Source: Pycnopodia helianthoides (taxonomy: Eukaryota > Echinodermata > Asteroidea > Forcipulatida > Asteriidae). From it: a DNA stretch of 64,000 nt. The notes under the pieces were generated by a model. The model saw nothing but the letters and a program-made list of their open reading frames with translations, was not told the DNA's origin and did no database searches. Positions 21,082 through 33,340 of the stretch are shown in pieces. Both the position numbers and the translations under genes were made by a program. Where the stretch lies: NCBI GenBank assembly GCA_032158295.1, contig CM063257.1:1984001-2048000 (forward strand). The letters run 5' to 3'. Each line of letters opens with the position of its first letter. The stretch's first letter is position 1.

Positions 21082-23880
21082 GTGTAAAGCAGGATTGAAA
21101 TGAGTGATTCTTAATTGGGCAAATGTGCTTTCATCCTTCCCCCTTGGTATTGTCGTTAGTGAAATATATAGTTCTTAGTTTGGCCAATATGTTTGATACT
21201 GCCTACTTGCTACTCATCCAAAAGAAGTTTTTACGTAAACACTCAATGAAGGATTCTATATTGGGTACAATTCATGTTTGGGTAATTTTAATGATTGTTT
21301 TCAAGCTGAGGTGGACTGGGTTTTGTTACCAGCAAACACTTATGAAGTATTCCCTATTGGGTGGGATTGGTAATTGGGCCATTGTAGTGACTACCCAAGC
21401 TATCTTGCCAAGACAGAGTGTGTTGGTACAGTTAATGACATATTCTTATAAAGTTCTTGGAGCCAATTTGGTTATGTGGTCTCAAGCTACATGTACGTCT
21501 TTTTTTTTCCAGAACCTGTATATTTCAGAGCCTGAAGTTTCAGTTGAATGTCTCACAAGCCATTTTAATTCTTAGGTGAACAAAGAAAGATTGACTAGAT
21601 TGAGATGTGAACCTGCCACTTACCTGCGGATTAACATGTCAGCGCTCTACCAACTGAGCTATCTAGCCCTATGTTGGCGGTCTTTCTATTTTGTCAATGT
21701 CTTTGGTCAGGTTGCCGATCAGAAGCCATTCAACCCAAGTTTACGATACAACCTGGGAAGCGGCAGGAGAGGGATCACCTAGTTTTAAGGGGATGCAACT
21801 TTTTATTTAAAATATCAAATAATAAACCACAAGAAAAAACTTTTGGGTTAATTTTTCCTTCAATTTTGGGGTAAACAAAGACAAATTTACAAGGCAATTT
21901 ACACATAACCAGTTCCGGCAATCTCCAGGAAGAAAATAAGTTGAATTGTCTTTGAAGTTGCTCCATTGATTTTTTGGATCACCATATCCTTTGATATGAA
22001 GAAATGGTTCACTACTGAAAACTTGTTCAATTGTTACTTTTAAAATAATTGATTTCATTTGGTCATTATATCCTCTATGAACATTGTGGTATCTTTTTAT
22101 TATTATTATCATATTATTATATCTTTCTGGTAATGAAACCAAGGAACCCTCAAAAGCGACTAGCATGTGACCCGAAAGGCCTGAAGGTACCTGTGTGGAG
22201 AAGACGATGAAGAATGTCAGTTTTAGATGTGGGAGGAAAACCCCAAGTTGGAAAAACCGTCTAGCTCAGAATTAATTAGTGGACAAAATCACACCCTGTA
22301 TATTTGACTGTGTTTGCAGGTTTCAAAAGACAAAACAAACCCGATGGTATGGTTACTTTGCGCTTTGCTACGTTTGTATTTTTATACTATTTATTCTATA
22401 TATTTATGCTACCGCTGCGTTGAAGATCACACTTTCTTTGATTGGTTTCCTGCGCCCAAGTCTAACCTTCGACCTTTCATGCCTACAAAAATATAAACCT
22501 TTATTTGCAATGAATATGCATGTTTTGAAACAGCATTAATAAATTATCTTTACTTTGACCTTGTAAGTTGAATTGAAGTTGTTCAAATCTTGCAGCCATT
22601 TGAGCATTTTGGAACAAGGCACCAACTGTTATGGCTTTGGTTTTTAATTGGTAAACGAAAGTAACAGTAAAACAAACGAGGTAAACAGTTATTTTATCAG
22701 GCCAATCAACACAATGAGGGATTCAGTATTACATTCAGTATTTGCCAACAGATGTTCTGTGCACAAGGAAATGTGGTATTTTGTTATACAATTCTATTAC
22801 TTTGTGGTACAATTGTATTATTTTGTAGTACAACCTACTTTGTGTTACACATGTATTGTTTTGTTAATTTTTGTATTGCAAATGTACTATTTGATTGTAC
22901 AAATGTATTATTTTGTAGTACAAATGTATTATTTTGTAGTACAACTGTGTTATTTTGTATCACAATTGTATTTTGTGTTTGTTACCCAACAGGCATGCTC
23001 AATATTTGTACACTGTATACACAAAGCAATAGCCTACCCGTCACAATTTTTGTAATATTTGTATCTCCAACGCTTTAGCATGGCATGGACCCGTATTCTG
23101 TAAAACACATGTAAGTTTAGAAAATATTTTTAAGACAACAGAAAGCAATAATCAATGTCTGTTAAACTGTCGTAGATTTAGTGGAGGCCCTTTTTGAAAC
23201 CACATCTTCTACTTGGGATCCATTATTAATGTTAAAAACATACACTCTTAGTACAAGGCTTTAGAAAGGCGGTTGGTGTCTGAGCCGAACCAAAGACAAG
23301 CCGCGTGGTTATGAGTAGGTCTAGTTCCCTGAGTCATAGAGCACACAAAGAGGTAGGTGACCAGCTACTAAGTTCATAAAGCCGATAAGCAGAACATTAT
23401 GCTAAGGCCGGGTCCGAATTAGCGGCTACAGCTACGCTACGGCTAGATTTCCGCGTCATCATGCGTTGAAGTATAGGACGTCCTTAGCAACACCCATAGC
23501 AACCAGTCGTAGCCGTCATTTTGGATACGGCCTAAGGTCGCTTCAGAAGTGTCTGTGGCTGTGGCTGCGGTTGTGGCTCTGGCTGCGCTTTTTGGCTCTG
23601 GCTGCGGTTGTGGCTCTGGCTGCGGTTTGTATCACCCGTAGCAGACGTTGAAACAAAGCGTAGGCTCCCTTCTAAGCTGCAGCCGTACACAGTCACAGCT
23701 GCTATTAACTTGGACACGGCCATAGTAAACAACTTTGTTACAGGGCACCAGTCACTGCAAATTAAGCTATATGACATTGTGGCTGGTAACCTGTTTCTGT
23801 TAAGCATGCTCAGTATAAAGTGTTGTGCTTATAAAATTTATGAAAGTGTGGCCTGTCTAATTTGGACAGAGCCTTGCACT
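21082..23880 (+). other. 3' flank of the RhoGEF gene; no further gene seen
   Basis: Probably includes the 3' UTR. AATAAA hexamers occur at 21821-21826 and 22538-22543; which of them, if any, is used cannot be told. A SINE-like fragment is at 22085-22265 (minus). An AT-rich repeat of about 22 bp (TATTATTTTGTAGTACAAAT) fills about 22780-22990. A GGCTGTGGCTGCGGTTGTGG tract lies near 23560-23630 inside what looks like a CG-rich inverted element (about 23404-23725). Confidence 0.4.
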
Positions 23881-24149
23881 AATAGACCGATCCATTAAGC
23901 TCCGCCCCTTACGTGTTGACCAATCACAACTTTGGCTATACGCCACCGAAAGTCCGACAAAGTCCGACACGCTAAAATCCCATTAGAAAAGTAAACATGC
24001 GTGCGCGCGTACTTAAAGCGCGCACGTTCATGTCGCGAGTGTGGCATTGGAGAGACGCACATGTGCTGCACACGTGTGCAGTGGTGAGGCAGCCAATGCT
24101 GTGATTGGTCAATATGCTAAAGGGGTGGGGCTTAATGGATCGGTCTATT
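23881..24149. mobile_element. MITE with AATAGACCGATCCATTAAGC ends
   Basis: The left end AATAGACCGATCCATTAAGC continues into CCGCCCCTT and GACCAATCACA. The right end is the mirror (GTGATTGGTCAA...GCTTAATGGATCGGTCTATT), an inverted repeat of about 45-50 bp. Confidence 0.75.
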
Positions 24150-24240
24150 TGTACTTGCTGTTTTGTCCTACTATGTAGTATTATTATATTTAGATACCTA
24201 GACCAGATACCAGATCCCAATCCCCTACACCTGTTTAGCA

Positions 24241-24606
24241 GGGCCCAATTCCATAGAGCTGCATTAGCAGAAAATATTGTTTACATTTTATATGCTGGAT
24301 ACAGTTACATTTTGTACATGTTAGCTGGTAACCTTATTCTGGGAGGCGTCGTTTTGTTGTGCAGAGCAACTTTTGTTATGCTTATAAGCAGTTCTATGAA
24401 ATTGGGCCCCGGTTCCAATTTTATAGACCTGCTTCAGTAGGAAATATATTGCTTACAGATTATCCGCAAAACAAAAAATAAGCAGGATACCAGTCACAGA
24501 TGGTGCGTGTGACATGGCATTTTGGCAGGTGTCCTTATTCTGGTAAACATAATTTTCTTGTGATCAGCTACTCTTTGTTCTGAAGCAGCTCTTTGAAAGT
24601 GGGCCC
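24241..24606. mobile_element. two adjacent hairpin MITEs (GGGCCCAATTTCATAGAGCT family)
   Basis: The first copy runs 24241-24409 from GGGCCCAATTCCATAGAGCT to its mirror. The second runs from about 24411 to 24606 and ends AAAGTGGGCCC. They are separated by one or two bases, which suggests tandem insertion or insertion at a shared site. Confidence 0.65.
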
Positions 24607-24740
24607 AGACGATGGCAAATATTAATACGTAAATTATGCTGTAAACAAAAAACTTACACATTTATAATCAAAGTAAACAAGTTTGGGAGTTAAAATTGAA
24701 TACGGGTTTTGAGGCATTGCATGGTGAGGTATCAATATGT

Positions 24741-25070
24741 ATTCGGTTTGCGGTAACACCATGTGTAAAAATATCTACTTGCTGTGTAGATTTGTTCTTT
24801 GAGACCAAAAAGAACTCACTCCGCGGTAGTGCAGTTAATTATGAGAAGTCCCCCCGATCCTCAAAGGTAAAGTAGTAGTCCAGGCCGATTTCCTACCTCC
24901 CGCCCAGGTAGTAGTTAATAAGCAGGACAGTTCTTTTCAGAACTGAGAAGTCTCCCGAATTCCGAAAATCTACTCCGCGGTAGTAGAATAAATAGCAAGA
25001 CAAGTTCTCTAAAGAACAAATCTACACAGCAAGTAGATATTTTTACACATGGTGTTACCGCAAACCGAAT
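24741..25070. mobile_element. MITE with about 65-bp terminal inverted repeats
   Basis: The left end ATTCGGTTTGCGGTAACACC...TACTTGCTGTGTAGATTTGT is mirrored by ACAAATCTACACAGCAAGTA...GGTGTTACCGCAAACCGAAT. The interior has CTCCGCGGTAGT blocks. A divergent partial copy lies at about 55805-56060. Confidence 0.75.
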
Positions 25071-26033
25071 ATATATAGAATTGAATAACGCACTAAGCTC
25101 ACTTGCAGTTACAGAACACGTATCACGTTCGTAATTTAACCTCGTTTTGCGTAAAAGATAAACAATATTAGTTCAAGATGAAGCTTTCAAAGTGCTTGCC
25201 GTGAACGGACGGCTTGAATCTTCCAAGTTACCAGAGGGTTTTCTTCTCCCAAAGAATCAGAACATGTTGACTGGACAATGCTTGTCTTTTGTTGGTTGAA
25301 GGGTAAAACTAAAATGGTACCCATCATTTTTTTCATCAATCGGGTTTAAGAGAGAGTTTGAAGAATATTGTTTGGGGTGCGGATTTGTTAAGAGAATGTT
25401 TTATAATATAAAAGAGGATACCTATAGCAACGGTAGAACGAAACGTAATTATTTTTTATAAATATCGTTGAATCATCGTCTTTAATTTAAACTCTACTGC
25501 TATAATATTTTATGTGATGTCGTGAATATCTACTTAATGGTAAATATCGATAAGGATAGTAGCTCTGTTAATTTCCCTATATAGTTGCTGTTATATAAAA
25601 AAAAGCGTGGCCCACAAAATGCAATAACTAATATCGTGGTATTATATTCATATGCAAAATGTTTATAAAGTGTGTTATGTTTACGTGTGTCACTTATCTG
25701 TACAGAATACTTACGGCCTTTCGTAGTCTTGGAGGAATAAGTATAAAGTGAAGTTGCTACTATTTTATCTTGTGGACTCTGTGATGGTATTGGTGGAGTG
25801 TTATTCAATCTATGCGAAGTAGCAGGTGTATAGTATATGAAATTAATGAAATATTAGCTGTTATACCCTTAAATGATAGCTGTTATACTGTGGAAGTGTT
25901 TTGGTTGTGCTAACACTATTATTATCATATACATGTACGCTAAAGGAAAGGTTCATCATTTGTTTTCAGACAATAAAATAAATAAACAAAAATTAACACG
26001 TCTGTGTACGCACGACCTCGGAGTTTGGCCTGT

Positions 26034-26171
26034 GCGGGACCTCTAGCCGAGGGCGCCTTATTCAAATGACGTCATTGCGCCTAAGGTATACCCACAGCCC
26101 GTAGGGACCTCTAGCCAAGGGCGCCTTATTCAAATGACGTCATTGCGCCTGAGGTATACCCACAGCCCGTA
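26034..26171. repeat. tandem duplication (about 70 bp) with CRE palindromes
   Basis: GGGACCTCTAGCC(G/A)AGGGCG...GGTATACCCACAGCCCGTAG occurs twice in tandem. Each copy contains TGACGTCA, the ATF/CREB consensus palindrome. The same CCGAGGGCGCC...TGACGTCAT association recurs at the ends of the element at 48699-49389, so these are probably transposon-end sequences. Confidence 0.65.
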
Positions 26172-26567
26172 GTTTTCAATATACCTTTTATACAACCAGC
26201 CTGTGATTTTTTTTTTAATCATCAAATTCATGTGTCACGATTCAGATTTAGATTTTACGGCAGGAATTCTGCGCACATTCATAATGAACTGTCTCGAATG
26301 GTAAAACCGAAATAAGGCAAGAGTGAAATGCCCTTTCCTCTATTATGACAGAATAGACTGTGCAAGTCTGGCGTGTACCAAAAACGAGAAAACAACTTGA
26401 ATGAAGACTATATTACTATGGTATCAAATTTTCTTTTAAAATTCTAATTATGCAATACTCTTGAATTTACCCATAGCAATTTTTGGATAGATACAATTTA
26501 AATTTGTATATGATACAGAAAATTAATTGAAATTTTGTAAAACAAATTTCAAACTTTGGACAAGGAT

Positions 26568-27006
26568 GCTTATTTTTTGAAATCCCATTTGCTATTCATG
26601 GCTCGGTAGTCCGAATGCACAAATTTCCCATAACAGGGGGTTCATTAGTCCGAAAATGAAATAGGGTTCGTTAATCCGAACATTTGATGCGATAGTCCGA
26701 AGGTTCATTGATCCGAAGGTTCACTGGTCCGAAGGTTCGGTAGTCCGAATCGATGATAAGGTCCGATAGTCCGAATCGACTATCGAACCTTATTGTCGAT
26801 TCGGACTATCGGACCTTATCGTCAATTCGGACTATGGAACCTTCGGACTATGGAACCTTCGGACTATTGAACCTTCGGACTAATGAACCTTCGGACAAAC
26901 GAACCTTCGGACTAATGAACCTTCGGACTAATGAACCTTCGACCATCGAACCTTCGGACTATCGAGCTGTAACCGCTTATTTTTTGAAACCCCATTTGCC
27001 ATTCAT
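26568..27006. repeat. inverted minisatellite hairpin flanked by a 33-bp direct repeat
   Basis: GCTTATTTTTTGAAA...CATTTGC(T/C)ATTCATG occurs at 26568-26600 and again at 26975-27006. Between them lie degenerate short units: GGTTC-N-AGTCCGAA in the left half and TTCGGACTA-N-GAACC in the right half. The centre is a perfect 25-bp stem (26755-26779 with 26796-26820) around a 16-base loop. No protein is proposed. Confidence 0.85.
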
Positions 27007-27456
27007 GTCCAAATGTCTGTGCGACCATTGCATAGATTTAATCACAACATGAGCGTCTGTTGGGCAAAATTCTTAATAGTTGACATGTAAATGGAAACAG
27101 AGGTTAAGTCTTATTCTCAAGTTTTATTTGTTGATTTGGTAAAATTATTGTTCGTTCATAAATTTCATGGCAAAATTTTACTTTCCCGACAATTTAATAC
27201 GCAAACTCGTAAACTCAATATGGTTTGCATGGACCAACTTGGTTCCGCAAGTTCAAACAGGTGCGAGACTTTCACAGCCTATTTCAGACAGTCAAATTTT
27301 CCTGAGGATTGGTACTGGTATGACCAAATCAATGAGCTTTCAGATTGTAAACTAATCTTCCCCTCTTTTTTTGGGGGGGAGGGGGGATCTTGATCAACAT
27401 ACTTATCCTGTATATTAAAGTATGTTAATCTAAAAAGCTGTATACTTCTGCCCTGG

Positions 27457-27654
27457 ATCAAATTTCATGGAGGTGCTTAAGCGCAAAGAGTATAGCAAAG
27501 CTCAGCAACAATGCGCTTACCAGATTGAGGTTACCAGCCAAAATGCCATGTAACATGTACTATTTTTGACTGGTGTCCTGCTTAATTTGCTTAACCGAAA
27601 TAAAAACTTTGGAGCAATATTTTCAGCTTAAGCAGCTTTATCAAATCGGGCCCA
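27457..27654. mobile_element. hairpin MITE (GGGCCCAATTTCATAGAGCT family)
   Basis: Diverged copy: ATCAAATTTCATGGAGGTGC at the left and AGCAGCTTTATCAAATCGGG at the right, with TTACCAGCCAAAATGCCATG inside. The stretch from here to 28442 holds only a CACATGTGTGTCACATGTG-type simple repeat at about 28040-28165. Confidence 0.6.
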
Positions 27655-28442
27655 GGATGGAATTGACCTTTATATTGATGCGGCCATCTTGATTTTTGTT
27701 CCTCCTATTGAAACCAATGTAACCAAATTGAGGCTGGATGTAGAAATAACTCTGCATGGTTCCCTTCTTGATACAGGAATAATAAGTATTCATCACCGGT
27801 GTAGAACATGGGGAACTAGACAAAAATTGGTGACAATATGATAACGGCAAAAATGTTGGCTGTGGTTGATTGCTTGCTTTTAATAACATTGACTACATTC
27901 CTTTGTTTTAGTTAAAGGCATATGATGCGACAAAATAATAACATATAACTTATTTGGCATTCGTATAAATCGTATTGTGATATCTCATTGACAGCTCTTA
28001 AAATGTGAATTCCAATTAGATTTTGGTGATAATGTGTGGTATGTGTGCAACATTTGTTCCAGTGTATGCACAACACATGTGTCACATGTGTGTCACATGT
28101 GAGTTACATGTGTGTCACATGTGTGACACATGTGTGTTACTTGTAAAACATATGTACTTAACGTGTGGCATGCCTATACATGCATACACTAACACGTGCA
28201 TTACGTGTGAATTAGGAGATATTTCAAATAAACACACTGCAAAGACTACATGAAATGTTTCACAAAATGTGCATTTGACTTTATTGTGTAGGTATTTTGT
28301 GTCATTTAAATAAACTTCACCAAACCGAGGCAAGAGGGGAACATAGACTGGCTCCCTTTTAATCAATGGTCATCAGTAATAGTAATTAAATTACTATTCC
28401 TATGAATGTATACTAGATACCATCAAACAGTGGCATAACCAG

Positions 28443-29617
28443 ACATGTTCCTTTTGGGACGGGGGCAGGGGTTGGCAAGCTGGGGAAACGACAGGGTTTA
28501 CGGGGTTGGGGCTATCCCTCTAGTCCCTGTACTGCCCTACAAAGTTATGCAAACACTTGAAATAAATTAAGAGAATCCCTGTTTAAGCTGAACTTGCTAC
28601 CAACGTGCACAGCGAGTAAATTGTTACCTCTATCTCCCCTCTTTGACCGTTGTGTTAAATAATTTTACATTAAGAAAACGTTAATTGGTACATTTTAACC
28701 ACCATTTATTAAATTTGATACAACTTACCCCTTATGATTTATAAAATAAAGCTGACGTCTTTGCTTTGAAGCTAGTCTTTATTTCTGACAGATAAAGACA
28801 GGATCATCAGCAGTCCGATGCCTCACATTGCATTACCTCTTAGTCGTTTGTAGAGGGAACTGTAGCCTATGTGGTGGGGCTAGGTTTTCAAATGCACTGA
28901 CCCTGGTTCGAATGCCGCTACTGCCAATTCTTTTCTTTTATCAAGTTGTTGCCGTTATCACAATGTTTAAGTAGTGTTTAAAATCACCCGAAAACACCAA
29001 CGGGCACTTCGGTGCACTGGATCGTTCAATTGCGTGCGGTCCAGAGCTGGTACACCCGGTTCGAGCCCTCCCCGTACCAAAAGGGACATGACTTTTACTG
29101 CTGGCCGCTGTAATGGATTGGGGTCCGTCATGTCTATCCCCAAATTAGGTCGAGGGCGAATATTCCGGGTGGGAAAGTAAAGGAGGGACGGGGTCTAGCC
29201 AAACCCACACGGGAACTACGGGGATCACCACTCTGGTTTCAGGACTAGACTTTGAGTCCCCCGAACGCCCAGTCGACACTCTGACTAACTTTCTGCACAA
29301 ATTTGTTTTACCTGAATACACTTTTCAAGATGTTGACTATTTTTTAACATGATAATCTTTCTATTGAGTTTTGATTTGTTACAGGTGCTTGGGACAAGTA
29401 TTTGGACTAAAAAAAATATATTTATCTTCATTTTGAGGCAACGTTATATCAAAAATGAATCAATATCTTCAAAAGTTGCCAAGATAGACGACTCAAACCA
29501 AGAATGTTCAGCTCTTCCTTCTCTATTTCAGCTCTAAATCAAATATCAGGCGATTCGGTAAAAAACAAATTTTCGGCCAAATTTGGAAAAAAACTGCAAG
29601 GGGGTAGTCCAGTCAAA
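28443..29617 (+). repeat. left arm of the palindromic element (intact)
   Basis: Uninterrupted arm that preserves the empty insertion site for the 4.53-kb transposon (TTTACATTAAGAAAACG near 28665-28681). It carries two tRNA-3'-half-like motifs: CCTGGTTCGAATGCCGC...TGCCA near 28910 and CCGGTTCGAGCCC...CGTACCA near 29055. A 68-codon open frame at 28974-29180 is mirrored in the right arm; it has no recognisable domain. The innermost 235 bp are a reversed partial copy of the array unit. Confidence 0.8.
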
Positions 29618-32600
29618 ATGGAGATAAACATTTTTTTTTTCTAGTCCAAGCCCTTGTCCCAAACACCTGTAACTTGGCGACTGTCTTCTACATACAAAGG
29701 ACTTTCTGTAAATTAAATTTGAGGCAAATCGGAAGAGAAATTTTTTTCGAGGCTGAAAAAATGACTGGACTACCCCCTTGCAGTTTTTTTCCAAATTTGG
29801 CCGAAAATTTATTTTTTCCGAATCGCCTGATATTTGATTTAGAGCTGAAATAGAGACGAAGAGCTGAAAATTCTTGGTTTGAGTCGTCTATTTGGCAACT
29901 TTTGAAGATATTGATAGATTTTTGATTACGTTGCCTCAAAATGGAGATAAACATTTATTTTTCTAGTCCAAGCCCTTGTCCATACCTGTAACTTGGCGAC
30001 TGTCTTCTACATACAAAGGACTTTCTGTAAATTAAATTTGAGGCAAATCGGAGAGAAATTTTTTTCGAGGCTGAAAAAATGACTGGACTACCCCTTGCAG
30101 TTTTTTTCCAAATTGGCCGAAAATTATGTTTTTCCGAATCGCCTGATATTTGATTTAGAGCTGAAATATGAAGACGAAGAGCTTGAAAATTCTTGGTTTG
30201 AGTCGTCTATCTTGGCAACTTTTGAAGATATTGATAGATTTTTGATATAACGTTGCCTCAAAATGGAGATAAACATTTATTTTTTCTAGTCCAACAAGCC
30301 CTTGTCCCAAACACCTGTAACTTGGCGACTGTCTTCTACATACAAAGGACTTTCTGTAAATTAAATTTGAGGCAAATCGGAGAGAAATTTTTTTCGAGGC
30401 TGAAAAAATGACTGGACTACCCCCTTGCAGTTTTTTCCAAATTTGGCCGAAAATTTGATTTTTCCGAATCGCCTGATATTTGATTTAGAGCTGAAATAGA
30501 AGACGAAGAGCTGAAAATTCTTGGTTTGAGTCGTCTATCTTGGCAACTTTTGAAGATATTGATAGATTTTTGATATAACGTTGCCTCAAAATGGAGATAA
30601 ACATTTATTTTTCTAGTCCAACGCCCTTGTCCCCAAACACCCTGTAACTTGGCGACTGTCTTCTACATACAAAGGACTTTCTGTGAATTAAATTTGAGGC
30701 AAATCGGAGAGAAAATTTTTTTCGAGGCTGAAAAAATGACTGGACTACCCCCTTGCAGTTTTTTTCCAAATTTGGCCGAAAATTTATTTTTTCCGAATCG
30801 CCTGATATTTGATTTAGAGCTGAAATAGAAGACGAAGAGCTGAAAATTCTTGGTTTGAGTCGTCTATCTTGGCAACTTTTGAAGATATTGATAGATTTTT
30901 GATATAACGTTGCCTCAAAATGGAGATAAACATTTATTTTTCTAGTCCAACAAGCCCTTGTCTCATACCCTGTAACTTGGCGACTGTCTTCTACATACAA
31001 AGGACTTTCTGTGAAATTAAATTTGAGGCAAATCGGAGAGAAAATTTTTTTCGAGGCTGAAAAAATGACTGGACTACCCCCTTGCAGTTTTTTCCAAATT
31101 TGGCCGAAAATTTGATTTTTTCCGAATCGCCTGATATTTGATTTAGAGCTGAAATAGAAGACGAAGAGCTGAAAATTCTTGGTTTGAGTCGTCTATCTTG
31201 GCAACTTTTGAAGATATTGATAGATTTTTGATATAACGTTGCCTCAAAATGGAGATAAACATTTATTTTTCTAGTCCAAAGCCCTTGTCCAACACCTGTA
31301 ACTGGCGACTGTCTTCTACATACAAAGGACTTTCTGTAAATTAAATTTGAGGCAAATCGGAGAGAAAATTTTTTCGAGGCTGAAAAAAATGACTGGACTA
31401 CCCCCTTGCAGTTTTTTCCAAATTTGGCCGAAAATTTGATTTTTTCCGAATCGCCTGATATTTGATTTAGAGCTGAAATAGAATGACGAAGAAGCTGAAA
31501 ATTCTTGTTTGGAGTCGTTATCTTGGCAACTTTTGAAGATATTGATAGATTTTTGATATAACGTCTGCAACTCAAAATGGAGATAGAACATTTATTTTTC
31601 TAGTCACAAGCCCTTGTCCCAAACCCTGTAACTGGCGACTGTCTTTCATACAAAGGATTTCTGTAATTAAATTTGAGGCAAATCGGAGAGGAATTTTTTC
31701 GAGCTGAAAAAATGATGACTACCTCCTTTGCAGTTTTTTTTCCAAATTTGGCCGAAAATTTGATTTTTTCCGAATCGCCTGATATTTGATTTAGAGCTGA
31801 AATAGAAGACGAAGACCTGAAAATTCTTGGTTTTGAGTTCGTCTATCTTGGCAACTTTTGAAGATAATTTGATAGATTTTTGATATAACGTTGCCTTCAA
31901 AATGGAGATAAACATTTTATTTTTCTAGTCCAAGCCCTTGTCCATACACCTGTAACTGGCGACTGTCTTCTACATACAAAGGACTTTCTGTAAATTAAAT
32001 TTGAGGCAAATCGGAGAGAAAATTTTTTTCGAGGCTGAAAAAATGACTGGACTACCCCCTTGCAGTTTTTTCCAAATTTGGCCGAAAATTTGATTTTTTC
32101 CGAATCGCCTGATATTTGATTTAGAGCTGAAATAGAAGACGAAGAGCTGAAAATTCTTGGTTTGAGTCGTCTATCTTGGCAACTTTTGAAGATATTGATA
32201 GATTTTTGATATAACGTTGCCTCAAAATGGAGATAAACATTTATTTTTCTAGTCCAAGCCCTTGTCCATACCCTGTAACTGGCGACTGTCTTCTACATAC
32301 AAAGGACTTTCTGTAAATTAAATTTGAGGCAAATCGGAGAGAAATTTTTTCGAGGCTGAAAAAATGACTGGACTACCCCCTTGCAGTTTTTTTCCAAATT
32401 TGGCCGAAAATTTGATTTTTCCGAATCGCCTGATATTTGATTTAGAGCTGAAATAGAAGACGAAGAGCTGAAAATTCTTGGTTTGAGTCGTCTATCTTGG
32501 CAACTTTTGAAGATATTGATAGATTTTTGATATAACGTTGCCTCAAAATGGAGATAAACATTTATTTTTCTAGTCCAAGCCCTTGTCTCATACCCCTGTA

Positions 32601-33340
32601 ACCTGGCGACTGTCTTCTACATACAAAGGACTTTCTGTGAATTAAATTTGAGGCAAATCGGAGAGAAAATTTTTTCGAGGCTGAAAAAATGACTGGACTA
32701 CCCCCTTGCAGTTTTTTCCAAATTTGGCCGAAAATTTGATTTTTCCGAATCGCCTGATATTTGATTTAGAGCTGAAATAGAAGACGAAGAGCTGAAAATT
32801 CTTGGTTTGAGTCGTCTATCTTGGCAACTTTTGAAGATATTGATAGATTTTTGATATAACGTTGCCTCAAAATGGAGATAAACATTTATTTTTCTAGTCC
32901 AAGCCCTTGTCTCATACCCCTGTAACCTGGCGACTGTCTTCTACATACAAAGGACTTTCTGTGAATTAAATTTGAGGCAAATCGGAGAGAAAATTTTTTC
33001 GAGGCTGAAAAAATGACTGGACTACCCCCTTGCAGTTTTTTCCAAATTCGGCCGAAAATTTATTTTTTCCGAATCGCCTGATATTTGATTTAGAGCTGAA
33101 ATAGAAGACGAAGAGCTGAAAATTCTTGGTTTGAGTCGTCTATCTTGGCAACTTTGAAGATATTGATAGATTTTTGATATAACGTTGCCTCAAAATAGAG
33201 ATAAACATTTATTTTTCTAGTCCAACAAGCCCTTGTCCCAAACACCTGTAACTTGGCGACTGTCTTCTACATACAAAGGACTTTCTGTAAATTAAATTTG
33301 AGGCAAATCGGAGAGAAATTTTTTTCGAGGCTGAAAAAAT
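29618..33340 (+). repeat. tandem array, about 325-bp unit, 12 copies
   Basis: Each unit contains CTAGTCCAAGCCCTTGTCC, GGCGACTGTCTTCTACATAC, TGACTGGACTACCCCCTTGC, CCGAATCGCCTGATATTTGA and TTGCCTCAAAATGGAGATAA in that order. The ACATACAAAGGAC mark recurs roughly every 320-330 bp from about 29690 to 33270. Single-base indels are frequent, worst in 31480-31920. Long minus-strand open stretches (for example 30991-31575) are repeat translations that shift frame between copies, so they are not called genes. Confidence 0.85.

Noticed and set aside
28974..29180. 68-codon frame present in both arms of the palindrome
   Set aside because: Identity between arms is expected from the inverted duplication. 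No domain, start context or splice support was seen.
30991..31575. 194-codon minus-strand frame in the tandem array
   Set aside because: It is a translation of two array units; other units break the same frame with indels, so there is no sign of selection on a protein.
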